From Neoechinorhynchus agilis (lineage: Eukaryota; Acanthocephala): a stretch of DNA of 64,000 nt. A program made the translations under genes and the position numbers. The stretch lies in the NCBI GenBank assembly GCA_051530055.1, contig CM121342.1, forward strand, positions 8,680,001 to 8,744,000, written 5' to 3'. The notes below the pieces were generated by a model. That model worked only from the letters and a program-made list of their open reading frames with translations, made no database searches and had not been told where the DNA came from. Of the stretch, positions 27,648-37,900 are shown piece after piece. How positions within the stretch are numbered: the first letter of the stretch is position 1; each line of letters starts with the position of its first letter.

Positions 27648-28855
27648 CGAATTCATCGATACCTTGCGGAAGTTTCAAGGATCTTATAATAGCAGAATAT
27701 CACAATAGGCTTCTCCGAAGTATATAAAACGCAGCAAACTCGACATTAGTCACAGGCGGTTGGAGACAACGAACACTTCGATTCATCGATACCTTGCGGA
27801 AGTTTAAGGATCTTATAATAGCAGAATATCACAAAGGCTTCCAACAAACTCGACATTAGTCACAGGCTTGGTTGGAGACAATGCGGAAACACTTCGATTC
27901 ATCGATACCTTGCGGAAGTTCAAGATCTTATAATAGCAGAATATCACAATAGGCTTCTCGAAGTATATAAAACGCAGCAAACTCGACATTAGTCACAGGC
28001 TTGGTTGGAGACAATGCGGAAAACACTTCGATTCATCGATACCTTGCGGAAGTTTCAAGGATCTTATAATAGCAGAATATCACAATAGGCTTCTCCGAAG
28101 TATATAAAACGCAGCAAACTCGACATTAGTCACAGGCTTGGTTGGAGACAATGCGGAAAACACTTCGATTCATCGATACCTTGCGGAAGTTTCAAGGATC
28201 TTATAATAGCAGAATATCACAATAGGCTTCTCCGAAGTATATAAAACGCAGCAAACTCGACATTAGTCACAGGCTTGGTTGGAGACAATGCGGAAAACAC
28301 TTCGATTCATCGATACCTTGCGGAAGTTTCAAGGATCTTATAATAGCAGAATATCACAACAGGCTTCTCCGAAGTATATAAAACGCAGCAAACTCGACAT
28401 TAGTCACAGGCTTGGTTGGAGACAATGCGGAAAACACTTCGATTCATCGATACCTTGCGGAAGTTTCAAGGATCTTATAATAGCAGAATATCACAATAGG
28501 CTTCTCCGAAGTATATAAAACGCAGCAAACTCGACATTAGTCACAGGCTTGGTTGGAGACAATGCGGAAAACACTTCGATTCATCGATACCTTGCGGAAG
28601 TTTCAAGGATCTTATAATAGCAGAATATCACAATAGGCTTCTCCGAAGTATATAAAACGCAGCAAACTCGACATTAGTCACAGGCTTGGTTGGAGACAAT
28701 GCGGAAAACACTTCGATTCATCGATACCTTGCGGAAGTTTCAAGGATCTTATAATAGCAGAATATCACAATAGGCTTCTCCGAAGTATATAAAACGCAGC
28801 AAACTCGACATTAGTCACAGGCTTGGTTGGAGACAATGCGGAAAACACTTCGATG
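27648..28855. repeat. 137-bp tandem array, nine copies
   Basis: The phrase ATTCATCGATACCTTGCGGAAG recurs at 27651, 27781, 27898, 28031, 28168, 28305, 28442, 28579 and 28716. The last six copies are exactly 137 bp apart and almost identical; the first three spacings (130, 117, 133) carry small deletions. The array stops at 28855. Every unit contains GAAGTATATAAAACGCAG, a TATA-box-like string. Because 137 is not a multiple of three, ORFs reading through it are accidental. Confidence 0.97.
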
Positions 28856-28959
28856 ACATTAAATGAGTAAACGGTCTCTTGAATAGCACTGTCTGCAAAT
28901 ATATAAACGGAATTCTTCGTACATAAAAATTCTAGTCTAAGAGAAAGTCTTACATTCAC

Positions 28960-30540
28960 AACTCGTCACTTTAATGCACAGTTTAAAAACATTTAAGTTT
29001 GAAACGAAATATATCGATGTGTTCATCGCTGATTTTTTTATGCCAGAACCTAAATTTAAGCATGTGATTTTACTCGATTTCCATAAAATTTTAAACAATA
29101 AAAATTGAGATTATTGGCCTTTTATTACATAAAAATAGAAATAGCACAAATGTTTGGAATTAGAAGCTAAGACATTGTTACTAATATTCAATATACATTT
29201 GTTAGTTTTAAGCCAATGTAATAATTTACTGTCCATTAGATGCGGTATTTAAATTGTTTGATGATTGTCAAAATGGAGACACGAAGCAAGAAAACAAAAA
29301 TTTATTTTTACATTCAAGTTAACAGAGACGAATTGCAAGCGTTATAAATGAACCAAATATACGCTTGTAACCATCGAGCATAAAAAAATTTACTTCATGT
29401 CAAACGAATTTCGCATATCGCTAAAAATCTTGAAGGAGCTTCCTATAAGTAAACAGAAAAGCAGACTGAATTTACTAAGTAAATTCATTCTACTCACAGT
29501 AGCTTAATATAAGTAGAATTAAACCTAACCATCTTTATCACAGATCCACTGGATGGCCTCGCACAATGCTCCTTGATAAGCCTGGGTAGTAGAGTTTGAA
29601 ATATTTTAGCAACTAATTATTATTATTCGACGGAATGCCGCATTTTTGTTTGCAAAAATACTCAGCAAAGTGGCATGGAGATTGCGATTCCTGAACCTTT
29701 CACCGGATGCGAATAATGATGGTATTCTCGACGGAGAAAACTTTTTTATAGGTAATGAGCGTGTTTGTGAGACGCTGAGGAAGTTAGCGATACCGCCGTT
29801 GTCTTCTACCTTCATTTCCACGAATCCTGCTCAAGAGTTGGCTACGATCTTTTACCGAATCTTCGAAATGTCTATTCTTGGTTCACGCGTAAAGATTTTG
29901 TCAGAATTTTGTCAGATGCAATCATTGCGCTTATTTTTAGTTGTTCTCTTGCGCGAATGATTAATTGCATTTGAATAAAGGCATTTCGGTTTAAGGAACT
30001 TTGTCAAAGTTGTATAGATATTAAAAATCCTTTTTAAAAATTACCCGATTACAGCAACATTTTCTAATTCCATCGATGAGCTTCGTTTTTCACGTTGGTT
30101 TTGGAGGTTTGTAATATAATTCTTAACTTTCAATATGAATTCTGATGGTGGTCGAGTCAAAAACGTATCGATGCTTAATTTTTAGAATCATTCATATTAT
30201 TGATTCCAAGTTAAGTCTCCGCTGGATTTAATGAAAGTTCTGGACTTTTTATAAAAGCTAAAATGAATTTATGTGATTATCCCGAAACAACAGGAAAATT
30301 TAGCACCCGAACAAAAATCGATGTTTTATTGAAACAAATCAATAACAGCGAATATGTGTGTGAAAGCGTCAATCGCTCACAATAAACTCTATTTCAAGCT
30401 AACATCTCGCTTTATCTGTGATTCCAAGCTAAGGAACCCAAAAGGATGTCTCCATCCCATTGTTGGAACCACAGAATACGCGAGGATTCGTTAATCCCCG
30501 CTTTTCACTTGCCCCATTAAGCAATCCGATTCAGTTGAAC
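28960..30540. other. Intergenic with weak coding hints near 29.5-29.9 kb
   Basis: On the plus strand 29646-29960 is open and contains DANNDGILDGENF, which resembles an EF-hand calcium loop. On the minus strand 29525-29581 reads AYQGALCEAIQWICDKDG then stop, preceded by CTACTACCCAG, an acceptor-like site. Neither can be tied to a known gene. The rest is AT-rich and featureless. Confidence 0.3.
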
Positions 30541-32664
30541 TCAATTTTCTCCTTGAAAATTGCCTGCATTCTCATCCAAGCGTTTCGCAGCTTCCTCGTC
30601 GACCCGATTATAGTCTTCCAAACTATGTATATAAAACAACTTAGGATCGATTGTTGTTATTGTCCTGAAAAGCAAATCCTCTGTAACGGGCCTTTCAATA
30701 CTTTCTTTGATCGCCATTGCAGTTTGGAAAGTATTGGCGATGTCCTTATCGTTTCTGACCCGAATCATCTTCCATTCACCTCCCTCGACAACGCATTCGA
30801 TTATCTTTTCATTGCATTGAAACAATTGAGCCGTGAGTCGAATCCGGGCGAACGGTTCATTGTACTTTCTAACATACAGAAATCCACCAGAACCGATTTT
30901 TCGCTTTTCCATCACGTGGCCAGGAATTACCAATTTGAAGTCGACCGAATTCAGTCGTGGAGGTTTATACTTTAGCAGCTCGTAAAATGTTCCAAAAATA
31001 TAAGGCATATAAACGGGCTGAAATATAAGACCGTCTGTCTCATGAGGGAGTTCTCTTTTAAACTTCTCATTCAAAAGATGTTTACTGTGTTTGAGGCCGT
31101 AAAAATCCTTTCTTCGAATCCCAAACGGTTCTCGACTTCGGTCTATCGCTCCGCATTCCATTGCACGATGACGAGGCAAAATAATCTCTCTCAAAATGAG
31201 TTCCAAGCGTTTATCAAAGTCGAGTTCTTTACCGGCAGGATGCCCGTTGAATGCCAAGACGTCGAATATAAGAAATCGAGGAATCCGTTTGCCTTCAACT
31301 ACATCTTCCACCATCTCTCCATCAAGTAAAGTCTGACGAAGATGATCTTTGGTGCCACGTTTCGTCACAAACGTCAGGTTTCTCACTTTAAAGATTGAAT
31401 TGCGCCGGTCAATCATATAAATTTCGTTTTTCGCTCGAATTAAACACAAATACCGGGTTCCGTCATCCTTCCAGCTTACGCGATAATCCAATTGCCGCAA
31501 TTTTTGGATATTATTGAGTGTCATTGATACCGGCTGGCTACCGATGAATCCTCTTCCATGACTTTCTGGACAAAGGTCCTTTATGTTTTGTCGAATTTCG
31601 TTGATTTTTCTTCGATCTCTGTCGTATTTTAGTCGATAGATGAACGGAACATCTACCGAGAAGCCCTCTGATAAACCTGTTGGTTGGTTTACTTCCTCAT
31701 TCGAACTATCCAGAATGGAAGGATTTGGTTTTTCCGCTAGCGCGTCGATTTTCCTTTTTGATTTAAAATCTGCCGACTTTGGGTCAACTGCAACCCTTTT
31801 TCTACGTGGACTTTGTTCCCGGGTTTTCGAGTCCGTTATTTGCGCCATTCGAATGTGTTCATCCTCCTCTTTAATTATTTGAGTCTTGAGCGAAGAATTT
31901 AACTCAGTTTGATGATCAGCGGACGATTGCGAAACTCTTCGCTTCGACCGAATGCTGTGCTCGTCCGAATCACTTATGGATCGTTTTCGTCCACCAGCGA
32001 TCTTCTTTCTCTTAATATCGGCGATATCGATTACGTCGTTTGCTTCTTGCTTTGATCCATAATTTGTACTGGTTTCGATACTCACGGCTTCTGTCGAATT
32101 CTTGGTGGATGCCGGATCCTTGGTATCAATTTTGCGCTTTAATAGCACGCCGGTTCGCCAACTCGAGTACCGTGATCTCAATCCGTGAATAACTCGAGGA
32201 GCTTGAATTCCTGGGGCACGACATCTCCGAAATTCCGCTATGGCACTTCTCAATTTCATTTTCTTCTTTTCAATCAGATAAGAAGAAATAAGAAAACCGG
32301 ATTGATTGTATCCGCGTGTACAATGAACCGCGATGACTGAATTCGGTTTCGATTCCAGAAGGCTATCACAAATCTCCATAAATCTGTTTTTGATTTCCTT
32401 TCTCGGATAATCCTTGTGTTCGTCGCAAGGCAGACAATAGTGCAATACATTGAAATGATCTGTGAATTCTTTGCTTTGATAATATTCTTCGTTATTGATA
32501 AGGCTAATGATCCCGGCAATAGATCGATTTTCGGCAATTTGGTGCATCCGGTTAATAGCAATCGCAGGAGTGAATCGTTTTGCCTCTGGAATGAGCGAAT
32601 CGTATTGTGACGATAAAGGAGTCTTGCAAACGATAAAGCGGTCATTAATGAGACACGAACTCAT
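30541..32664 (-). CDS. RNGTT: mRNA capping enzyme (RNA triphosphatase + guanylyltransferase)
   Basis: Bifunctional animal capping enzymes remove the 5' gamma phosphate of nascent RNA and then add GMP. This intronless 707-codon frame has both halves in order. Residues about 1-170 form the cysteine-phosphatase-like triphosphatase with P-loop HCTRGYNQSG (Cys115). Residues about 340-690 form the guanylyltransferase: WKDDGTRYLCLI (catalytic Lys399), DRRNSIFKVRNL, LLDGEMVED, HETDGLIFQPVY, LKYKPPRLNSVDF and MIRVRNDK. The linker (about 175-335) is long, charged and serine-rich, which explains the length over human (597 aa). Odd: the family P-loop is HCxxGxNR(S/T); here the arginine that binds the phosphate is Gln121. 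The guanylyltransferase motifs look complete. The start ATG at 32664 gives a full N-terminus. Absence of introns is notable beside its intron-bearing neighbours. Confidence 0.93.
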   Translation of the reverse strand: MSSCLINDRFIVCKTPLSSQYDSLIPEAKRFTPAIAINRMHQIAENRSIAGIISLINNEEYYQSKEFTDHFNVLHYCLPCDEHKDYPRKEIKNRFMEICDSLLESKPNSVIAVHCTRGYNQSGFLISSYLIEKKKMKLRSAIAEFRRCRAPGIQAPRVIHGLRSRYSSWRTGVLLKRKIDTKDPASTKNSTEAVSIETSTNYGSKQEANDVIDIADIKRKKIAGGRKRSISDSDEHSIRSKRRVSQSSADHQTELNSSLKTQIIKEEDEHIRMAQITDSKTREQSPRRKRVAVDPKSADFKSKRKIDALAEKPNPSILDSSNEEVNQPTGLSEGFSVDVPFIYRLKYDRDRRKINEIRQNIKDLCPESHGRGFIGSQPVSMTLNNIQKLRQLDYRVSWKDDGTRYLCLIRAKNEIYMIDRRNSIFKVRNLTFVTKRGTKDHLRQTLLDGEMVEDVVEGKRIPRFLIFDVLAFNGHPAGKELDFDKRLELILREIILPRHRAMECGAIDRSREPFGIRRKDFYGLKHSKHLLNEKFKRELPHETDGLIFQPVYMPYIFGTFYELLKYKPPRLNSVDFKLVIPGHVMEKRKIGSGGFLYVRKYNEPFARIRLTAQLFQCNEKIIECVVEGGEWKMIRVRNDKDIANTFQTAMAIKESIERPVTEDLLFRTITTIDPKLFYIHSLEDYNRVDEEAAKRLDENAGNFQGEN

Positions 32665-34065
32665 CGGTGCTGTATTTAACCACTGATGAGGAATTCGTAG
32701 AATTGATTTTGGTTGATTAATCGTGATTTTTTTCCGAAGTCATTCTTGATGATTGATAGATATCGTAGACTATTTTTGAGGATTATAAGATCGTTTTGCT
32801 TTACTTGGTCGTTTTTGAAAAGGTTATCTCGGATTGCAAATAAGCAAACATGACGTAAATATTGATTTTGGACTCACAAATATTGAAAGAGTATTGTTAT
32901 TTGGATATTAAGCGTTGAACCACATGAAAGACTTTCTATTATCATTGCTTTGACTCAGTTTAACAAAACAGCAAATTTTTGGATTTAAGACTTTAACAGA
33001 AATTAAGCCCGCATTTTCCAATGAGTACGATGTCTCTGGCCGAATTCGATGATAACGAGCAATTCTTTAGATTTTATTCGAATAACAAATCAGTTAAAAA
33101 CGCGTATTATTTGAATAACACGAATTCAGGTTTTGAAAGGCCTTAAAGATCTCATTTGTTAGACCCAGCGAATGTATAGCGCCCAGCAGATTTGCTGAAC
33201 AAAGAATCAGACGAATCTTAGGACTTATCATCCCAGGTAATCGTGATAACCACAATCAACTCACAAAAAGGAGGATGATCGCCTACTGGCAAGGATTTAT
33301 GGACTTGTTGCGGAATCTAGGCAGCTAAAATTTATTTAACAGGAAAACCAACTTATTTTAGACTCTTTTAAACCTTTTGTAATGCCAACAAATGTAAAAG
33401 TGGCCAGCGAACGATTAGTGATTGTAATGCCAACACTAAGTTCATCGATAAGCGACGTATTGAAATTAAAAAAAGAAGCTCCTTCGAAGGGAAGATCAAT
33501 TAAAAGGATTTAAATAGACTTGTCGAATACATTTAAGAGTGGTCGAAAATCCATCACAGAAGGTAATCGTAAGCCGTCTTTGAAAGGAAAGAGATCCCCG
33601 GCGCATTTGGTTGGGCGTTAATTCCTGTGCTTTTCGATAAAGTTGGATATTCTAACATCAAGACTCTATTTGTCCTCTAAATCTATAGAATGCTTTAATC
33701 GATGTCTTATTAATGATTTTGATTTAATCGCATCCTTATCTTTGCAGCAGTTCGATCTTTTAGTGAAGAATTCAACCTCGAACACATGACGGTCTCCAAG
33801 TCTGCTCATTTTTTGTTTCTAATTCCTATAAACGATTCAATAAGGATAAAATCCAACGGCAAATTGGAATCTTCGTAAGGGCGACCACTTCTCCGATGGG
33901 TTCTGGAGGGTGATTACGAACAAGAAACCGTATCTTCTTCTAATGTGGCAGCCGGCTAACGAAGCCGTGGAATAAATTTCTTATCAAGTTCTGTGAATTT
34001 CTATTAAAACCTTTCCCTTTTATTAGAATGTCGCATGTTCATTACAATAAAATTCGGTAGCACGT
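32665..34065. other. Intergenic, no supported gene
   Basis: Upstream of the capping enzyme; short ORFs only. A minus-strand AATAAAA at about 34016-34024 fits a poly(A) signal for the small gene ending at 34066. Confidence 0.35.
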
Positions 34066-34356
34066 TCATTTAAAGGCAACGCTTGAGGACGATTTCAGCA
34101 TCTCCTGATTCTCAATGTATTTGATCATTTCGAAGAAAATCGGCTTGCTCAATTGAATTTTGATCAGTCGGTGGATTGTCCACTGATTTCTCAACCGCAT
34201 GTTATCCTTTTCGAATTTATCCAAATTAAGCAACTGAAAAGAAATGCGGCTACAAAATACTAATTAAATAGCCCGTGAGATTTTCAGGTTTAAAGGAAAT
34301 TTCAGTTCAATTCTTCCTTTGGGAGCATCGAGTCCAGTTAGACAAAATGCGAACAT
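34066..34356 (-). CDS. Small unknown gene, two coding blocks
   Basis: From the ATG at 34354-34356 the frame reads MFAFCLTGLDAPKGRIELKF...ISRAI, then a TAA, then in the same frame the 34233-34066 block LLNLDKFEKDNMRLRNQWTIHRLIKIQLSKP... ending SSVAFK and TGA. Codon content looks genuine, and an AATAAA lies downstream. Removing 24 nt between ATTT repeats (34242-34245 and 34266-34269) deletes the TAA and gives about 88 aa; GGCTA/TAGCC inside can pair. A TTCTTTTCAG sits before TTG at 34233, so a 33-nt intron ending there is an alternative. I do not recognise the protein; the basic and amphipathic second half looks helical. Confidence 0.5.
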
Positions 34357-34820
34357 CGAATAAATAAAATGACTTTATATTTGAATTCCCGACAGTTAAA
34401 CGCAATGGGTTTTTAGCGTTTCAATTTTTAGGCCATTAATCGATATTTCTGATTGAAAAATAACGATTTTTTTATATATTGCCACCTTAAAGTATCGATT
34501 TTAAATTTTTATTCGAAGAAGCTTAAAACTGTCCGTCGGTACAATAATAAACATTTTCTATTCAGTACTTTAGAAAACCCAAGAAAATCGCTTTAAACCT
34601 AAGACTTTGAGCAATAAAACAAAGTGACTACTTTTCCCGCATTGATTTATCGATAAAAATACGACGACTAAAAATTTTAAATGTGCGCCGAATAATAAAA
34701 CGGACCCGAATTCTGTCGTTTTTTCGTAACTTCCAAAACGCCGTCCGCTTTCTAACGCGCTGCACCCGCATTCCTCGCGTCGTTCTGTTTTGTTCTCCGG
34801 TGAATCGAGCGACTTTGGCG

Positions 34821-34876
34821 ATGGTGGAAAATTGTTTACGTTCGTACCGAGGACGAATGGAAGCGTCTCAATGCAA
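34821..34876 (+). CDS. Candidate first exon next to the satellite, unknown gene
   Basis: ATG at 34821 opens MVENCLRSYRGRMEASQ and runs into CAA|GTGAGTAAT, a near-perfect 5' splice site. No downstream exon was found, and a 6.3-kb satellite begins 110 bp later. It could be a real gene whose intron contains the satellite, or chance. Confidence 0.2.
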
Positions 34877-34988
34877 GTGAGTAATATTTTGAAATTGTGG
34901 GAAATCTCTGTTTTTCCGATTAATTTTCTTGTGGCAGTTTTTTCAAGCTATAATGAGAAATTTCTTTGTTTGAATGGACAAAGTTGGA

Positions 34989-37900
34989 GTTCGGCGTGAA
35001 GAGCGTCGCAGTTGACGTCGCACTTTTCTTGCTCCTCGTTGCCCAGACTTTTTTGAAATAATTCTCTCACCATCCGCACACTCCGCGACTTACTCCGCAG
35101 AGACCGTGGACTTCTCATATGTCGGAGATGTGTAATCCGTACAACAAATACACATTTCTTACGTCATAACTCATCATTTTTCAATTTTGGATCGTTTTAC
35201 GACAAAAATTGGTCGAAAACACACATTTTATCCGACTTCAGTTAAATCACCGGAATCGTGCATTTGAAATTGGAATTTTATCTACAGAGTTAAGCTGCGT
35301 TCATCGTTAGCTTGAGGTCGCGTTCGGCGTGAAGAGCGTCGCAGTTGACGTCGCACTTTTCTTGCTCCTCGTTGCCCAGACGTTTTTGAAATAATTCTCT
35401 CACCATCCGTAAACTCCGCGACTTACTCCGCGGAGACCGTGGACTTCTCATATGTCGTGGATGTGTAATCCGCACAACAAATAAACATTTCTTACGTCAT
35501 AAGACTCATCATTTTTTCAATTTTGGATCGTTTTACGACAAAAATTAGTCGAAAACACACATTTTATTCGACTTCAGTTTTAAATCACCGGAATCGTCCA
35601 TTTTAAATTGGAATTTTATCTACGGAGTTAAGCTGCGTTCATCGTTAGTTTGAGGTCGCGTTCGGCGTGAAGAGCGTCGCAGTTGACGTCGCACTTTTCT
35701 TGCTCCTCGTTCCCCAGACCTTTTTGAAATAATTCTCTCACCATCCGCACACTCCGCGACTTACTCCGCAGAGACCGTGGACTTCTCATATGTCGGGGAT
35801 GTGTAATCCGTACAACAAATAAACTTTTCTCTTACGTCATAAGACTCATCATTTTTTCAATTTTGAATCGTTTCACGACAAAAATTGGTCGAAAACACAC
35901 ACTTTATCCGACTTCAGTTAAATCACCGGAATCGTCCATTTGAAATTGGAATTTTATCTACAGAGTTAAGCTGCGTTCATCGTTAGTTTGAGGTCGCGTT
36001 CGGCGTGAAGAGCGTCGCAGTTGACGTCGCACTTTTCTGCTCCTCGTTCCCCAGACCTTTTGGAAATAATTCTCTCACCATCCGCACACTCCGCGACTTA
36101 CTCCGCAGAGACCGTGGACTTCTCATATGTCGGGGATGTGTAATCCGCACAACAAATAAACTTTTTCTTACGTCATAAGACTCATCATTTTTTCAATTTT
36201 GAATCGTTTCACGACGAAAATTAGTCGAAAACACACACTTTATCCGACTTCAGTTAAATCACCGGAATCGTCCATTTGAAATTGGAATTTTATCTACAGA
36301 GTTAAGCTGCGTTCATCGTTAGTTTGAGGTCGCGTTCGGCGTGAAGAGCGTCGCAGTTGACGTCGCACTTTTCTTGCTCCTCGTTGCCCAGACCTTTTTG
36401 AAATAATTCTCTCACCATCCGTACACTCCGCGACTTACTCCGCAGAGACCGTGGACTTCTCATATGTCGGAGATGTGTAATCCGTACAACAAATAAACAT
36501 TTCTTACGTCATAAGACTCATCATTTTTTCAATTTTAGATCGTTTTACGACGAAAATTAGTCGAAAACACACACTTTATCCGACTTCAGTTAAATCACCG
36601 GAATCGTCCATTTGAAATTGGAATTTTATCTACAGAGTTAAGCTGCGTTCATCGTTAGTTTGAGGTCGCGTTCGGCGTGAAGAGCGTCGCAGTTGACGTC
36701 GCACTTTTCTTGCTCCTCGTTGCCCAGACCTTTTTGAAATAATTCTCTCACCATCCGTAAACTCCGCGACTTACTCCGCGGAGACCGTGGACTTCTCATA
36801 TGTCGGGGATGTGTAATCCGTACAACAAATAAACATTTCTTACGTCATAAGACTCATCATTTTTTCAATTTTATATCGTTTTACGACAAAAATTGGTCGA
36901 AAACACACACTTTATCCGACTTCAGTTAAATCACCGGAATCGTCCATTTGAAATTGAATTTTTACCTACAGAGTTAAGCTGCGTTCATCGTTAGTTTGAG
37001 GTCGCGTTCGGCGTGAAGAGCGAAGCAGTGGACGTCGCACTTTTCTTGCTCCTCGTTGCCCAGACCTTTTTGAAATAATTCTCTCACCATCCGTAAACTC
37101 CGCGACTTACTCCGCGGAGACCGTGGACTTCTCATATGTCGGGGATGTGTAATCCGCACAACAAATAAACTTTTCTTACGTCATAAGACTCATCATTTTT
37201 TCAATTTTGAATCGTTTCACGACAAAAATTGGTCGAAAACACACACTTTATCCGACTTCAGTTAAATCACCGGAATCGTCCATTTGAAATTGGAATTTTA
37301 TCTACAGAGTTAAGCTGCGTTCATCGTTAGTTTGAGGTCGCGTTCGGCGTGAAGAGCGTCGCAGTTGACGTCGCACTTTTCTTGCTCCTCGTTCCCCAGA
37401 CCTTTTTGAAATAATTCTCTCACCATCCGCACACTCCGCGACTTACTCCGCAGAGACCGTGGACTTCTCATATGTCGGGGATGTGTAATCCGCACAACAA
37501 ATAAACTTTTCTTACGTCATAAGACTCATCATTTTTCTTCAATTTTGAATCGTTTCACGACGAAAATTAGTCGAAACACACACTTTATCCGACTTCAGTT
37601 AAATCACCGGAATCGTCCACTTGAAATTGGAATTTTATCTACAGAGTTAAGCTGCGTTCATCGTTAGTTTGAGGTCGCGTTCGGCGCGGAAGAGCGTCGC
37701 AGTTGACGTCGCACTTTTCTTGCTCCTCGTTCCCCAGACCTTTTTGAAATAATTCTCTCACCATCCGCACACTCCGCGACTTACTCCGCAGAGACCGTGG
37801 ACTTCTCATATGTCGGAGATGTGTAATCCGTACAACAAATAAACATTTCTTACGTCATAAGACTCATCATTTTTTCAATTTTAGATCGTTTTACGATAAA

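Noticed and set aside
28279-28518. 79-codon ORF in the 137-bp array as a gene
   Set aside because: The unit length is not a multiple of three, so the frame rotates between units and the ORF simply reads repeat DNA.
30815-30860. tRNA-like T-loop strings such as GTCGAATCC
   Set aside because: They fall inside the capping enzyme coding sequence and lack cloverleaf arms; no tRNA gene was found in the window.
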